The notes under the pieces are model-generated. The model was not told the DNA's origin, ran no database searches, and was given only the letters and a program-made list of their open reading frames with translations. DNA of 64,000 nt, from NCBI GenBank assembly GCA_035530615.1, contig DATKUL010000001.1, positions 372,001 to 436,000 on the forward strand, read 5' to 3'. The position numbers were made by a program, and so were the translations under genes. Position 1 is the stretch's first letter, and every line of letters begins with the position of its first letter. The stretch comes from Candidatus Paceibacterota bacterium. GTDB taxonomy: Bacteria; Actinomycetota; Actinomycetes; Nanopelagicales; Nanopelagicaceae. This document shows positions 43,404-51,125 of the stretch, piece by piece.

Positions 43404-45233
43404 CTATCCTTTTATAAGAGCAGCGGCCGCAAGATCTTCGCCACTTCCGGGTGCCAATTGAGCTATCCTTTCCGCCATGACCTTCGCCTTCGTAACATCC
43501 TGAAGGGCAAGGTAATCCCGCACGATTTCGAGCATATTTTTGGCGTTCCATGGATCCATTCCAATGACACGCAGCCGGTAAGGGATGGCTAATTCATACT
43601 TCTCTGACATTTCGTATGCCGAGGCCGTGAGAAGGTTCCCTAAAAAAGATTTTTGATCCTCCTCCAAGACCACCTTCGTGAATCTCAATGCCTGGTCAGG
43701 GTCGGAAATGCGAAGGGAAAGGTCTGCGAGCGAAGTGAGGGTCTGAGAATTCTTTGGAAAACCATTGGCCACGTCATTTAGCCGTGTTACATACTGCTCT
43801 TTAGTTAGACCATCGCCGTTTCCAGAGAGCCTATAGATGGATCCCGATGTGCGGATGATTGGCACCATAAGAGTGAGCGTCGCAATCACAAGAACCAACG
43901 AAGCAATCGGCGCTATGTATGAAGAATTGTCCTGCTTGGGTTGACGAGCCGATTTACCTTTACCCTTCTTACTCTTATTGGATAAAACCATCTCCGGCTC
44001 ACGAGAGTGAGTGATCGCATAAAGTGCCCCTCCGGATATCCAGAACCAGATTGTGACACCCAAGTTATCAATCGAAATCAAAGAGACTAGTAGCAGGGCA
44101 ATCCAGATCGAGAAAAGTGCCGCGATTTCAATCTGCTCGCGTGCTGAAGAGGATTTTATAGCTTTCAATGCCGTCCAGAAGATGAGAGCCAGAAGAAAAA
44201 GGTAGGGAATGATTACTAGCAAGCCACCAGTTGCGAGCAATTGAAGAAAGACATTGTGTGCATTATCCGTATTTACTCCCTGCACCACTTGCACTTGTGG
44301 AGCGTACTGAGGGTAATTCTCTGCAAACCGTTCTAGTCCCAGGCCAAAGAAAGGATGGGATTTGAACATACTCAAAGCCGCGCGCCAATAATCCACACGA
44401 TTGGTCAGGGATGCTCTGTAGACGAAAGTTGCGAGTGGTCCATGGTTTACAACCCCGAGAAATACCAGCACGCCTCCAATGAAAACTCCTATGGTGGCAA
44501 TAACTCCGAGTCGCCTCTGATATTGCCAGATTCGAACGAGCACCACGATGCTCGTTCCTATGGCGAAGGCGACAAGGCCCTGAAGAGAGCCGGAGCGTTT
44601 TACTACGAAAAGTTCCAAGAGAAGAAGGACGCCGGCACCAACTCTATATTTCATTTCATTCTTTACGAGCAAAAACCAGACCGTGGCGATGGCAGCGACA
44701 CCAACGAGCGCAGAGAAAAAGTCGGGATTTCCTACGGTGCCGACTACTGGACTGTATAGATGAGTCCACCTGAACGGATCGTGCCCCGTAGTTTGCAGCA
44801 GACCATAAATGGTGGATAATATCCCCACAATCAATAGAGATGTTCGTAATTGGTTCAAACTCTTAAAATCAAAACAAATCATTGCTGCAAACGAAATAAC
44901 CGCTAGTGCGATATACGTAAACGCTCCATTATTGCGATGGGTTCCACCAAAGAACGCGGTGTAACGTACGTCAGTCAAAATTGCAGCTACGATCATCGAT
45001 AAAACCACTGCAAGCAGCGCCCATTGGGCAGGTTCGAATTTTCTTGACCGATCGTAGAAAATGGCCACCGCAAGGCTTCCGAATATCCAGGCAGAGAGTG
45101 TGAGAACCACAAACAGCTTGGGCAAGTTCATTGGGTCGTCTAGTGGAAACCAGAAAGCAAAAGTCGCCATTAACCCAGTAATGAGAACACGTCGGCGCAT
45201 CTGTTGTGATTGATCCTGCGAAAGTGAAATCAC
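43404..45233 (-). CDS. O-antigen ligase/polymerase-like membrane protein with TPR-like C-terminus
   Basis: The 609-residue protein has about 11 to 12 transmembrane helices in residues 15-450, with the Wzy/WaaL-type periplasmic loop (F-F-G-L-G-L-E-R-F, N-A-H-N-V-F-L-Q-L). A charged cytoplasmic stretch (K-S-K-K-G-K-G-K) and then a helical repeat region (about 500-609) resembling TPRs follow. Such proteins polymerise or transfer glycan chains at the membrane. Its partner genes supply sugar nucleotides. Exact reaction unknown. Confidence 0.8.
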   Translation of the reverse strand: MISLSQDQSQQMRRRVLITGLMATFAFWFPLDDPMNLPKLFVVLTLSAWIFGSLAVAIFYDRSRKFEPAQWALLAVVLSMIVAAILTDVRYTAFFGGTHRNNGAFTYIALAVISFAAMICFDFKSLNQLRTSLLIVGILSTIYGLLQTTGHDPFRWTHLYSPVVGTVGNPDFFSALVGVAAIATVWFLLVKNEMKYRVGAGVLLLLELFVVKRSGSLQGLVAFAIGTSIVVLVRIWQYQRRLGVIATIGVFIGGVLVFLGVVNHGPLATFVYRASLTNRVDYWRAALSMFKSHPFFGLGLERFAENYPQYAPQVQVVQGVNTDNAHNVFLQLLATGGLLVIIPYLFLLALIFWTALKAIKSSSAREQIEIAALFSIWIALLLVSLISIDNLGVTIWFWISGGALYAITHSREPEMVLSNKSKKGKGKSARQPKQDNSSYIAPIASLVLVIATLTLMVPIIRTSGSIYRLSGNGDGLTKEQYVTRLNDVANGFPKNSQTLTSLADLSLRISDPDQALRFTKVVLEEDQKSFLGNLLTASAYEMSEKYELAIPYRLRVIGMDPWNAKNMLEIVRDYLALQDVTKAKVMAERIAQLAPGSGEDLAAAALIKG

Positions 45234-45319
45234 TTGCCAACCCCATCCCGTGTCTGCCTAAGAGTGGACTCTAACAATCATTGTCGGAATTCTCCGCTAT
45301 TTGAAAGGTCATAAGAAAG

Positions 45320-45359
45320 CCGAAACCCGACCCCTACCGAAGCAGGAGCCGGGTCTCGG
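45320..45359 (-). terminator. intrinsic terminator of the S-layer-like gene
   Basis: CCGAAACCCG (45320-45329) pairs with CGGGTCTCGG (45350-45359) through one wobble; a second inner stem CCCCT/AGGAG extends it. It lies about 50 nt beyond the stop of the gene at 45407 and, on the minus strand, is followed by CTTTCTT. Confidence 0.85.
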
Positions 45360-45406
45360 TTCTAGTTAGTTAAGTACTAACCCGAGGGAGTCCCTCGATT
45401 TAGGCC

Positions 45407-47149
45407 TTATTTCTTTGCGAGGATCTTCTTGATCAAGTTAGCGATCGTCGTCAACTGCGCGCGTACTGAAGCGAGCAAGCTGTCGACACGGAGACCAAGA
45501 GCAACAACTGCAGCAGTTGCGGCATCAGCGGACTCTTGGGCAGCTACTGCAGCAGCAGTTGCTTCCTGAGCGGCTGTGGTAGCGGCATCTGCAGCATCTG
45601 CTGCGTAGTTAGCTGCATCAGTTGCGGCGTTAGCTGCATCTGTTGCTGCATCAGAACCTGGGTTTGTTACATCGAATGTCGCTGTAACAGTTCCCTTTGT
45701 GGTGCTATCAGTAGAAGCACCTTCAGTACCAGTTACTGTAACTGATGCTGTCGCAACAGGTGCATAAAGGGTGTACGTAGCAACGCCGCCCGCAAATACA
45801 ACTGAAGCTGTTGGAAGGGTTCCGGTAAGTGCAATGTTGCTGGTAACGCCGGTTGAAGAGAACGTTGTTGCATATGTTCCGTCTCCAACGGCAGTTCCAT
45901 CTGAACCCTTAGCTGTAACGGTTAGAACGACCTTCTCGCCTGCTGCATATGACGCTTTATCAGTCGACATTGTCAGCGTTCCGATGGTGGTCTTTCCAAC
46001 TGTAACCGTGAAGGTTGTTGAAACTGTTGGTGAAGTCGCCGCATTGCCAATGGTGATAACAGAAGTACCAACTGCAACACCAGTAACAATTACGTTAGTA
46101 CCACTGATCGAAACGGTAGCTACCGAAGTGGTAGCACTTGTTGCGTAGTAAGTACCAACTGAAGCAGCAACTCCAGCAGCATCCTTGCCAGTGATAGCTA
46201 CGGTGTCGGTTGATCCGATACCAATAACTGTCTTAACAGGTGTTGCGGTGAAGGAAGCAAGCGCTCCTGAGAAGGTAACCGTCTCAGTTGAGATTACGGT
46301 TGTTCCGATAGCAACTGTGATGGTCGCAACGCCTGAGGTTCCGTCAGAGAAAACGCCAATAACGTTCTGTCCAGCAGTACCTGTGAGTGCGCGGCCGGTT
46401 GCAGTCTGAGCAGCAACACCAGCTACGTCACTGATTGCCAAACTTCCTGGTCCAGAAATTGAAACAGAGAGAATGGCAGTAGACGTTAGGTCTGTGCCGG
46501 CAGCGTTCTTTGGGGTTACAACGATTGAAGCAGCCTGAGCTGTCGCGTTGATAGTCATTGCAGCAGCAACGGTTGCGTCAGAAGTGGCTGCGGTGGCTTC
46601 GCCCGCGTTCAAGAACGAGGTTGAAGCAGCGGCAGTTGCAGCGCCAACATCGGCAACTGTGACAGTCCAGGTCTGAGCTGTTGAGTTAAGTGGCTGTGTG
46701 GCGTCAGCTGCATCAGTTGGGGTGAACTTAATTACATAAGTTCCAGCCTTGGTTGGTGTAAATGTTGCCGTTGCCGTACCACTTGTGAACAAGCTGTTCG
46801 CATTGTTTCCAACTGAAAACTTGTTGGTGCCAATGTTTGAGCCTGAGTTGGTTCCAGAACTGAAGGTAAATGCTGGAAGCTCTGAAATTGTTGCACCAGA
46901 TGGTGTACTTACGAAGCTAGCTGTAACTGACATGGATTCTGCTGCTGCTCCGGCAAGGAATGACTGGGTAAGAGTCACGGCTGTGACTGCCGTACCCACG
47001 GTTCCTGTGGAAGCTGCTGAAGATAGTGTCAAGGAATCTGCTTGGAAGACGTGAACCGCCGCAGATGATGGCACTACAGACAATAGACCGAAGCCCATTG
47101 CAGCAACAGCAACAAGCGCTACGCGCTTGATTGTTGTCTTTGTAGACAT
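45407..47149 (-). CDS. S-layer-like secreted surface protein
   Basis: The 580-residue protein has a signal peptide (K-R-V-A-L-V-A-V-A-A-M-G-F, cleavage near S-S-A-A at about 30), a long Ser/Thr/Ala/Val-rich region with Ig-like or BIG-type strands, and a C-terminal alanine-rich helix (about 485-560, repeats of A-A-T-D-A-A-N) ending in L-I-K-K-I-L-A-K-K. The composition, size and position fit a major surface-layer protein; S-layer function is inference. ATG at 47149 behind GAAAGGACAC is chosen over the open frame to 47281. A strong terminator follows. Confidence 0.7.
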   Translation of the reverse strand: MSTKTTIKRVALVAVAAMGFGLLSVVPSSAAVHVFQADSLTLSSAASTGTVGTAVTAVTLTQSFLAGAAAESMSVTASFVSTPSGATISELPAFTFSSGTNSGSNIGTNKFSVGNNANSLFTSGTATATFTPTKAGTYVIKFTPTDAADATQPLNSTAQTWTVTVADVGAATAAASTSFLNAGEATAATSDATVAAAMTINATAQAASIVVTPKNAAGTDLTSTAILSVSISGPGSLAISDVAGVAAQTATGRALTGTAGQNVIGVFSDGTSGVATITVAIGTTVISTETVTFSGALASFTATPVKTVIGIGSTDTVAITGKDAAGVAASVGTYYATSATTSVATVSISGTNVIVTGVAVGTSVITIGNAATSPTVSTTFTVTVGKTTIGTLTMSTDKASYAAGEKVVLTVTAKGSDGTAVGDGTYATTFSSTGVTSNIALTGTLPTASVVFAGGVATYTLYAPVATASVTVTGTEGASTDSTTKGTVTATFDVTNPGSDAATDAANAATDAANYAADAADAATTAAQEATAAAVAAQESADAATAAVVALGLRVDSLLASVRAQLTTIANLIKKILAKK

Positions 47150-47168
47150 TTGTGTCCTTTCGATTGTC

Positions 47169-47257
47169 GCTACTGAGACGTTCTCAATAGCGGCTTTTCG
47201 ATGCATCGCACGTGCTGATGCATCAAATCCCCCACCGTGTATCCGGACTCGGCGGGG
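47169..47257 (-). promoter_or_regulatory. structured 5' leader of the S-layer-like gene
   Basis: Within the 132-nt gap before the gene, three stems are visible: GCTACTGAGA...TTCTCAATAGC (47169-47191, one mismatch), two GATGCATC arms (47200-47207, 47217-47224) around GCACGTGC, and CCCCACC/GGCGGGG (47230-47236, 47251-47257, one mismatch). A structured leader may stabilise mRNA or attenuate it. Confidence 0.5.
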
Positions 47258-47280
47258 AAAACTAGATGGAAGGGAGATCA

Positions 47281-48705
47281 TTATGGCGTCCCTCCCTTTC
47301 CTGATTCAGTGACTTGGATGGCTTGGGCAAGGATTTGAGTCTTGCCGGCAGTGAGAAGAAGGCGTGTTGTAATGGTCTTCGGGGCTGCAGACAAATCATA
47401 TCCGTTTCCGCTTGTTGCCAAAAGAAAGTCTGACTTCACGGCCGAATCGATGACCATTGTCACAGTCATGAGGTACTGACCATTGGCTAGGCGCTCAGTA
47501 TAGGTAGTGCTGGACGCCACATTTAACGAGGTCCAGGTGCCATCAATACCTGCAGCTGGTGCTACGGAATAACTAGTGCCAGTCCCATCGACAGTGATCG
47601 ATTGTGCGAGAAGAATATTTGGACCGCCGCTCAACGTCATCGCCTGGTTGCTCAGCACAATTCCGGCATCAGTGAGTATTGGCGCATCTTTGCCAACAAA
47701 GAGGCTGCCAATCTGACCCAGTGAATCAGTGATAGTGAATCCTGTAGGAATGCCGTACTTATCCAGTCCTGGAAATGAAATTCGGGCCGCTTTAACTGCA
47801 AAACCACTGACCAGTCCATTGACCTTTTTGTTTGGAGTCGAAGCGACTGCCAAAGGCGTCTGTGAAGCAGGACTCTCTTTCGTTGGCGTCGAAACTCCAG
47901 GAGTAGGTTCTGAAGGAGTAAGAGGTGCATCGATCGCAGATGATGCTCCGGCAACTGGACCAGATGCAATCTGGGTGTTGGAGGCAGGGATAAGAGATCC
48001 TTCATTGCCTGTCATTGAATTGAATCCGAGGAAGGCTGTAATGACAAGGACGAGAGAAAGCGCGGCCTTGGAAGACTTCTTCGCGATCTCTGACGTCTTT
48101 CGGTAGGTGGTGGAGAGAAGATCCAGGGCGGTGAGGCCACGCTCTTCATCCAGAACCAGCTCGGAGAGAATCCGACGCAGCGATGCTCGAGCGCGAGAAA
48201 CAGTGTGGCGAACTGCGGAGGTCTTGATTCCAAGTTCGGCGGCGATCTCTTCAGTGGAGCGGCCTTCAACTTCCCACATGACTAGAGCAGCGCGCTCTGC
48301 AGGAGAGAGAAGAGCAAGTGCCTGGCGAATAATCGCCGCATCCTCGGCTGCACTCATGGCGACTGAGTGATCCCCGTCGTTCTGCCAGGTGGCCTCGACC
48401 TCTGCAGCCACATCATCGAGAAGGACGAGGTTGGGACGGCGACCTTCCATGCGGAAGAGGTCAATGCAGAGGTTTTCGATGGTGCGGTGCAGATAAGAAA
48501 GTGCGTGCTCTGTTGACTCCAACTCAGGAGCGGCGAGCATGAATTTGATCAAGGCATCTTGAGTGATTTCCTCTGCCTTGGCTGAGTCTTTGAGGACACG
48601 ATTTGCGTGAACGAGTAACTCCGAGCGGTGCTCTGTGTAGAAAGCACCGAGTTGGGCAACAGTCCAGACCATCGGACTTGCCTCAACAACGGACCTTTTC
48701 GCCAC
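47281..48705 (-). CDS. ECF sigma factor fused to a transmembrane segment and an exported domain
   Basis: The 474-residue protein is one frame from GTG 48705 (GAAGGA 8 nt before it). Residues about 20-88 are sigma region 2 (A-E-E-I-T-Q-D-A-L-I-K-F, Y-L-H-R-T-I-E-N-L-C-I-D-L-F-R) and about 120-180 region 4 (L-S-P-A-E-R-A-A-L-V-M-W, A-A-E-L-G-I-K-T-S-A-V-R-H-T-V-S-R-A-R). Residues 214-229 are a hydrophobic helix, then a Ser/Pro/Thr linker and a beta-rich 200-residue outer domain without a known family. Sigma factor and sensor thus share one chain. It sits directly upstream of the S-layer-like gene. Confidence 0.85.
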   Translation of the reverse strand: MAKRSVVEASPMVWTVAQLGAFYTEHRSELLVHANRVLKDSAKAEEITQDALIKFMLAAPELESTEHALSYLHRTIENLCIDLFRMEGRRPNLVLLDDVAAEVEATWQNDGDHSVAMSAAEDAAIIRQALALLSPAERAALVMWEVEGRSTEEIAAELGIKTSAVRHTVSRARASLRRILSELVLDEERGLTALDLLSTTYRKTSEIAKKSSKAALSLVLVITAFLGFNSMTGNEGSLIPASNTQIASGPVAGASSAIDAPLTPSEPTPGVSTPTKESPASQTPLAVASTPNKKVNGLVSGFAVKAARISFPGLDKYGIPTGFTITDSLGQIGSLFVGKDAPILTDAGIVLSNQAMTLSGGPNILLAQSITVDGTGTSYSVAPAAGIDGTWTSLNVASSTTYTERLANGQYLMTVTMVIDSAVKSDFLLATSGNGYDLSAAPKTITTRLLLTAGKTQILAQAIQVTESGKGGTP

Positions 48706-48907
48706 TTGAATATCCTTCGTAACCGGTTTGTGGTGCAGAGGTAACCGTCGTTGCCTCTACTTGCTACTACGAATCTAACGGTAGATTGTCGCGGAGGCTG
48801 GACAAAACGGACATTCCGCCAAGTTCTTAAGGAACTCACACGTTTAGGCACAACTTTGCCGATCCCTGTACTGAAGTTGAGCCGTAACCGTCAATAATGC
48901 ATTATGA

Positions 48908-49034
48908 CGCAGATTTGCGAAAAAAGTCACGACCTAGCCTGCTATTTCACGAGAATCTGCGCTATCATGCAGAAATTGAATGTTTGGAGGCAGATATGGG
49001 AGAAAAAAAGGCTAATCTGCGCATTAACGCAGAT
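48908..49034. promoter_or_regulatory. candidate HipB operator sites
   Basis: The heptamer CGCAGAT or its complement ATCTGCG occurs four times around the hipB start: 48908-48914, 48955-48961, 49015-49021 and 49028-49034. The last two form an inverted repeat (6-nt spacer) inside the hipB coding region, the first two a wider inverted pair. HipB-type proteins repress through such palindromes. Confidence 0.6.
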
Positions 49035-49289
49035 ACTAATCCAAGCCTAGGAAGTTCAATCCGCTCTCGGAGACGTGTCCTTAACCTGACGCAGGAAAAT
49101 CTTTCTGACATTTCTGGAGTGAGTCTGCGTTTGGTGCACGAGATTGAGCACGGGAAAGATGTAGTTCAACTCGCTACTCTCATCAAGATACTTTCCTGCC
49201 TTGGACTGCATCTACAACTCTCCATTGGAGCTGCCGATGCCGTCACCATTGACCCGGCCATTGCTGCGTTAGGGCACGGTGAGAAATGA
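48996..49289 (+). CDS. hipB: HipB-like Xre-family antitoxin
   Basis: The 97-residue protein has an Xre helix-turn-helix: S-I-R-S-R-R-R-V-L-N-L-T-Q-E-N-L-S-D-I-S-G-V at 19-40, then R-L-V-H-E-I-E-H-G, as in HipB antitoxins. The ATG at 48996 is chosen because TTGGAGG precedes it; the frame extends to 48897. It overlaps hipA by 4 nt (ATGA). Confidence 0.82.
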   Translation: MGEKKANLRINADTNPSLGSSIRSRRRVLNLTQENLSDISGVSLRLVHEIEHGKDVVQLATLIKILSCLGLHLQLSIGAADAVTIDPAIAALGHGEK

Positions 49290-50500
49290 GTTCGAAGGGT
49301 CTGGCCGAACTTCGCAAAGTAGATAGAGCCGACGTTTATAAACAAGGGCGCCATGCCGCCACATTGACGCGCACACCAGATGGGGTCACGTTTGAATATC
49401 TATCCACGTGGATCAGCCAAGGTGGTCCGGCAATCGCTAGCACCTTGCCGGTTTCCGATATTGCCCAGGTTCGACCTGGCGGAGGAGTACCTGCCTATTT
49501 TTCTGGGCTTCTCCCCGAAGGAAGACGACTTGGTGCTCTTCGCAGAGAGATAAAAACAAGTGCAGATGACGAACTCTCACTCCTACTGGGAGTGGGAGGC
49601 GATGTCGTCGGCGATGTGCAGGTTCTACCCGAAGGCGCAAAACCTGGCGAGGTACCTCCTCGTATAGAAGTGAGTGATTTTTCCGAGATTAGTTTTACTC
49701 ATTTGTTGGCGGAGCAAGGAATTCGAACCGAACGAGTCGGCATTGCAGGATTTCAAGACAAGGTTAGCGCGGCCGTTCTCAACTTGCCCGTCGCCCAACG
49801 TGGTGCTCGATTTATTCTTAAACTCAATCCGCCAGAATTTCCGCATGTCGTCGAAAATGAAGCATTTTTTTTACGCGCCGCAAAACTAAGTGGTTTAAAT
49901 TCCGCCTCTGCCCGAATAGTTAGCGACGCAGATGGAATGTCCGCACTTCTGGTCACACGATTTGATCGTGTGACAACCCGCGAAGGGGGACCAACTACTC
50001 TGGCAATGGAAGATGCGAGCCAGGCCCTTGGTAGGCCACCTGCCGATAAGTATCTAATTTCTTGCGAGGATGCATTCAGAGCCCTGTCGAACCTCTGCCT
50101 TGCTCCACGTCCAGCTGCGCGCATCTTCATAACCCAACTCGTCTTTGCCTATCTGACAGGGAATGGCGATGCGCACGCGAAAAACTTTTCCGTCTTGCAA
50201 CTCCCCACTGGAGAGTGGCAGCCATCGCCGGCCTACGATCTTCCATCCACCTACTTCTATGGGGACAGCTCAATGGCAATGACCATAGGGGGAAAATCTA
50301 CCGATCTCGACGGAAGTGATTTTGTCGGACTCGGTGATCACTTGGGATTACCAGAGCGAGCAGTTCGACGCGTTATCAACGACATAAGTGATCGGGTGGA
50401 CCTATGGCTTCCGCTTAGAAACGAGCTGCCTTTTCCCATCGCGAATACCGCCAAATTTGTCAGACTCGTTAATTATCGACGCAAGAGGCTCAAGGACTAG
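49286..50500 (+). CDS. hipA: HipA-like serine/threonine kinase toxin
   Basis: The 404-residue protein has HipA-family kinase landmarks: an N-terminal HipA couple domain (P-A-Y-F-S-G-L-L-P-E-G-R-R), the G-I-A-G-F-Q-D-K-V-S glycine-rich region, K-L-N-P-P (ATP lysine), the catalytic G-N-G-D-A-H-A-K-N-F (D and N) and a late Y-D-L. HipA phosphorylates glutamyl-tRNA synthetase and stalls translation, causing dormancy. Overlaps hipB by 4 nt. Confidence 0.87.
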   Translation: MSSKGLAELRKVDRADVYKQGRHAATLTRTPDGVTFEYLSTWISQGGPAIASTLPVSDIAQVRPGGGVPAYFSGLLPEGRRLGALRREIKTSADDELSLLLGVGGDVVGDVQVLPEGAKPGEVPPRIEVSDFSEISFTHLLAEQGIRTERVGIAGFQDKVSAAVLNLPVAQRGARFILKLNPPEFPHVVENEAFFLRAAKLSGLNSASARIVSDADGMSALLVTRFDRVTTREGGPTTLAMEDASQALGRPPADKYLISCEDAFRALSNLCLAPRPAARIFITQLVFAYLTGNGDAHAKNFSVLQLPTGEWQPSPAYDLPSTYFYGDSSMAMTIGGKSTDLDGSDFVGLGDHLGLPERAVRRVINDISDRVDLWLPLRNELPFPIANTAKFVRLVNYRRKRLKD

Positions 50501-50540
50501 GAATCCACCTGAGAGGAGCCCTCAAGTTTTAGGCACAACC

Positions 50541-50572
50541 ATGTATACATGTTGAATTACTACAAATGTAGT
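50541..50572. promoter_or_regulatory. candidate ParD-type operator palindromes
   Basis: Two palindromes precede the antitoxin start: ATGTATACAT (50541-50550) and ACTACA-AA-TGTAGT (50559-50572). The spacing of centres is about 20 bp, two helical turns, and they end 12 nt before the ATG. Ribbon-helix-helix antitoxins bind such tandem palindromes. Confidence 0.55.
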
Positions 50573-50583
50573 AAGGTACTTTC

Positions 50584-50829
50584 ATGAGTATGCCGGTAAG
50601 ACTTGATAAAGAAACGTATGAACGCGCCAAAGCTGAAGCGGCAATAGAGCATCGCACGATTGCCGGCCAGGTTGAGTATTGGGCCAAGGTTGGTCGCACG
50701 GCGATAGATAACCCCGACCTGCCTATAGATTTCATCATTGATGTTCTCGCTGCACTGGCAGAACCGGCGTCAGAGAAGGTTCAACTTGTGCGGCGTGTAG
50801 AGCCATCGGAAATTCAGGAAAATAGTTGA
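50584..50829 (+). CDS. ParD-like antitoxin
   Basis: The 81-residue protein fits the ParD-like family: P-V-R-L-D-K-E-T-Y-E-R-A-K-A-E-A-A-I-E-H-R-T-I-A-G-Q-V-E-Y-W, the ribbon-helix-helix with the conserved R-(S/T)-I-A-x-Q-x-E-Y-W end. The acidic C-terminus should bind the toxin encoded next with overlapping stop and start. Confidence 0.82.
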   Translation: MSMPVRLDKETYERAKAEAAIEHRTIAGQVEYWAKVGRTAIDNPDLPIDFIIDVLAALAEPASEKVQLVRRVEPSEIQENS

Positions 50830-51104
50830 TCTATTCGGAGATTTTTTCCCATCGCTTTCTCCGTTCCTACAAGCGATTACACCCCAACCAACTCCGCGCA
50901 ATCCATGAAGCCCTCGAAAAAATCCTCCATGAACCCACAATTGGTAAACCGAAGAAGGGTGATCTGGCTGAACTCCTCGTATATAAATTCCATGTCACCG
51001 GAGGAGAATTCTTAATTGCCTACACGGTTAATGAATTAGTGGCACGGGTGACCTTCGAAGCAGTGGGCCCGTATGAAAACTTTTATCGCGATCTAAAGCG
51101 ATAA
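50826..51104 (+). CDS. RelE/ParE-type toxin
   Basis: The 92-residue protein has the RelE fold: F-S-H-R-F-L-R-S-Y-K-R-L, helix R-A-I-H-E-A-L-E-K-I, then K-P-K-K-G-D-L-A-E-L-L-V-Y-K-F-H-V and a terminal basic F-Y-R-D-L-K-R. The start is TTG at 50826, overlapping the antitoxin stop by 4 nt. It would cleave mRNA or inhibit gyrase; which cannot be decided. Confidence 0.82.
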   Translation: MIYSEIFSHRFLRSYKRLHPNQLRAIHEALEKILHEPTIGKPKKGDLAELLVYKFHVTGGEFLIAYTVNELVARVTFEAVGPYENFYRDLKR

Positions 51105-51125
51105 AAAACTTAGTGGAGTAAGTCG

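Noticed and set aside
45536-46409. Plus-strand Val/Pro- and Cys-rich ORFs in the S-layer-like gene
   Set aside because: Antisense shadows of Thr/Ala-rich codons.
47225-47260. Possible c-di-AMP riboswitch in the S-layer leader
   Set aside because: A GCCGAGTCCG-like piece is present, but the order and the other conserved segments of the ydaO class are missing.
47150-47281. Extra 44 residues at the start of the S-layer-like protein
   Set aside because: The signal peptide begins at ATG 47149 with a ribosome site; the extra part is leader with stem-loops.
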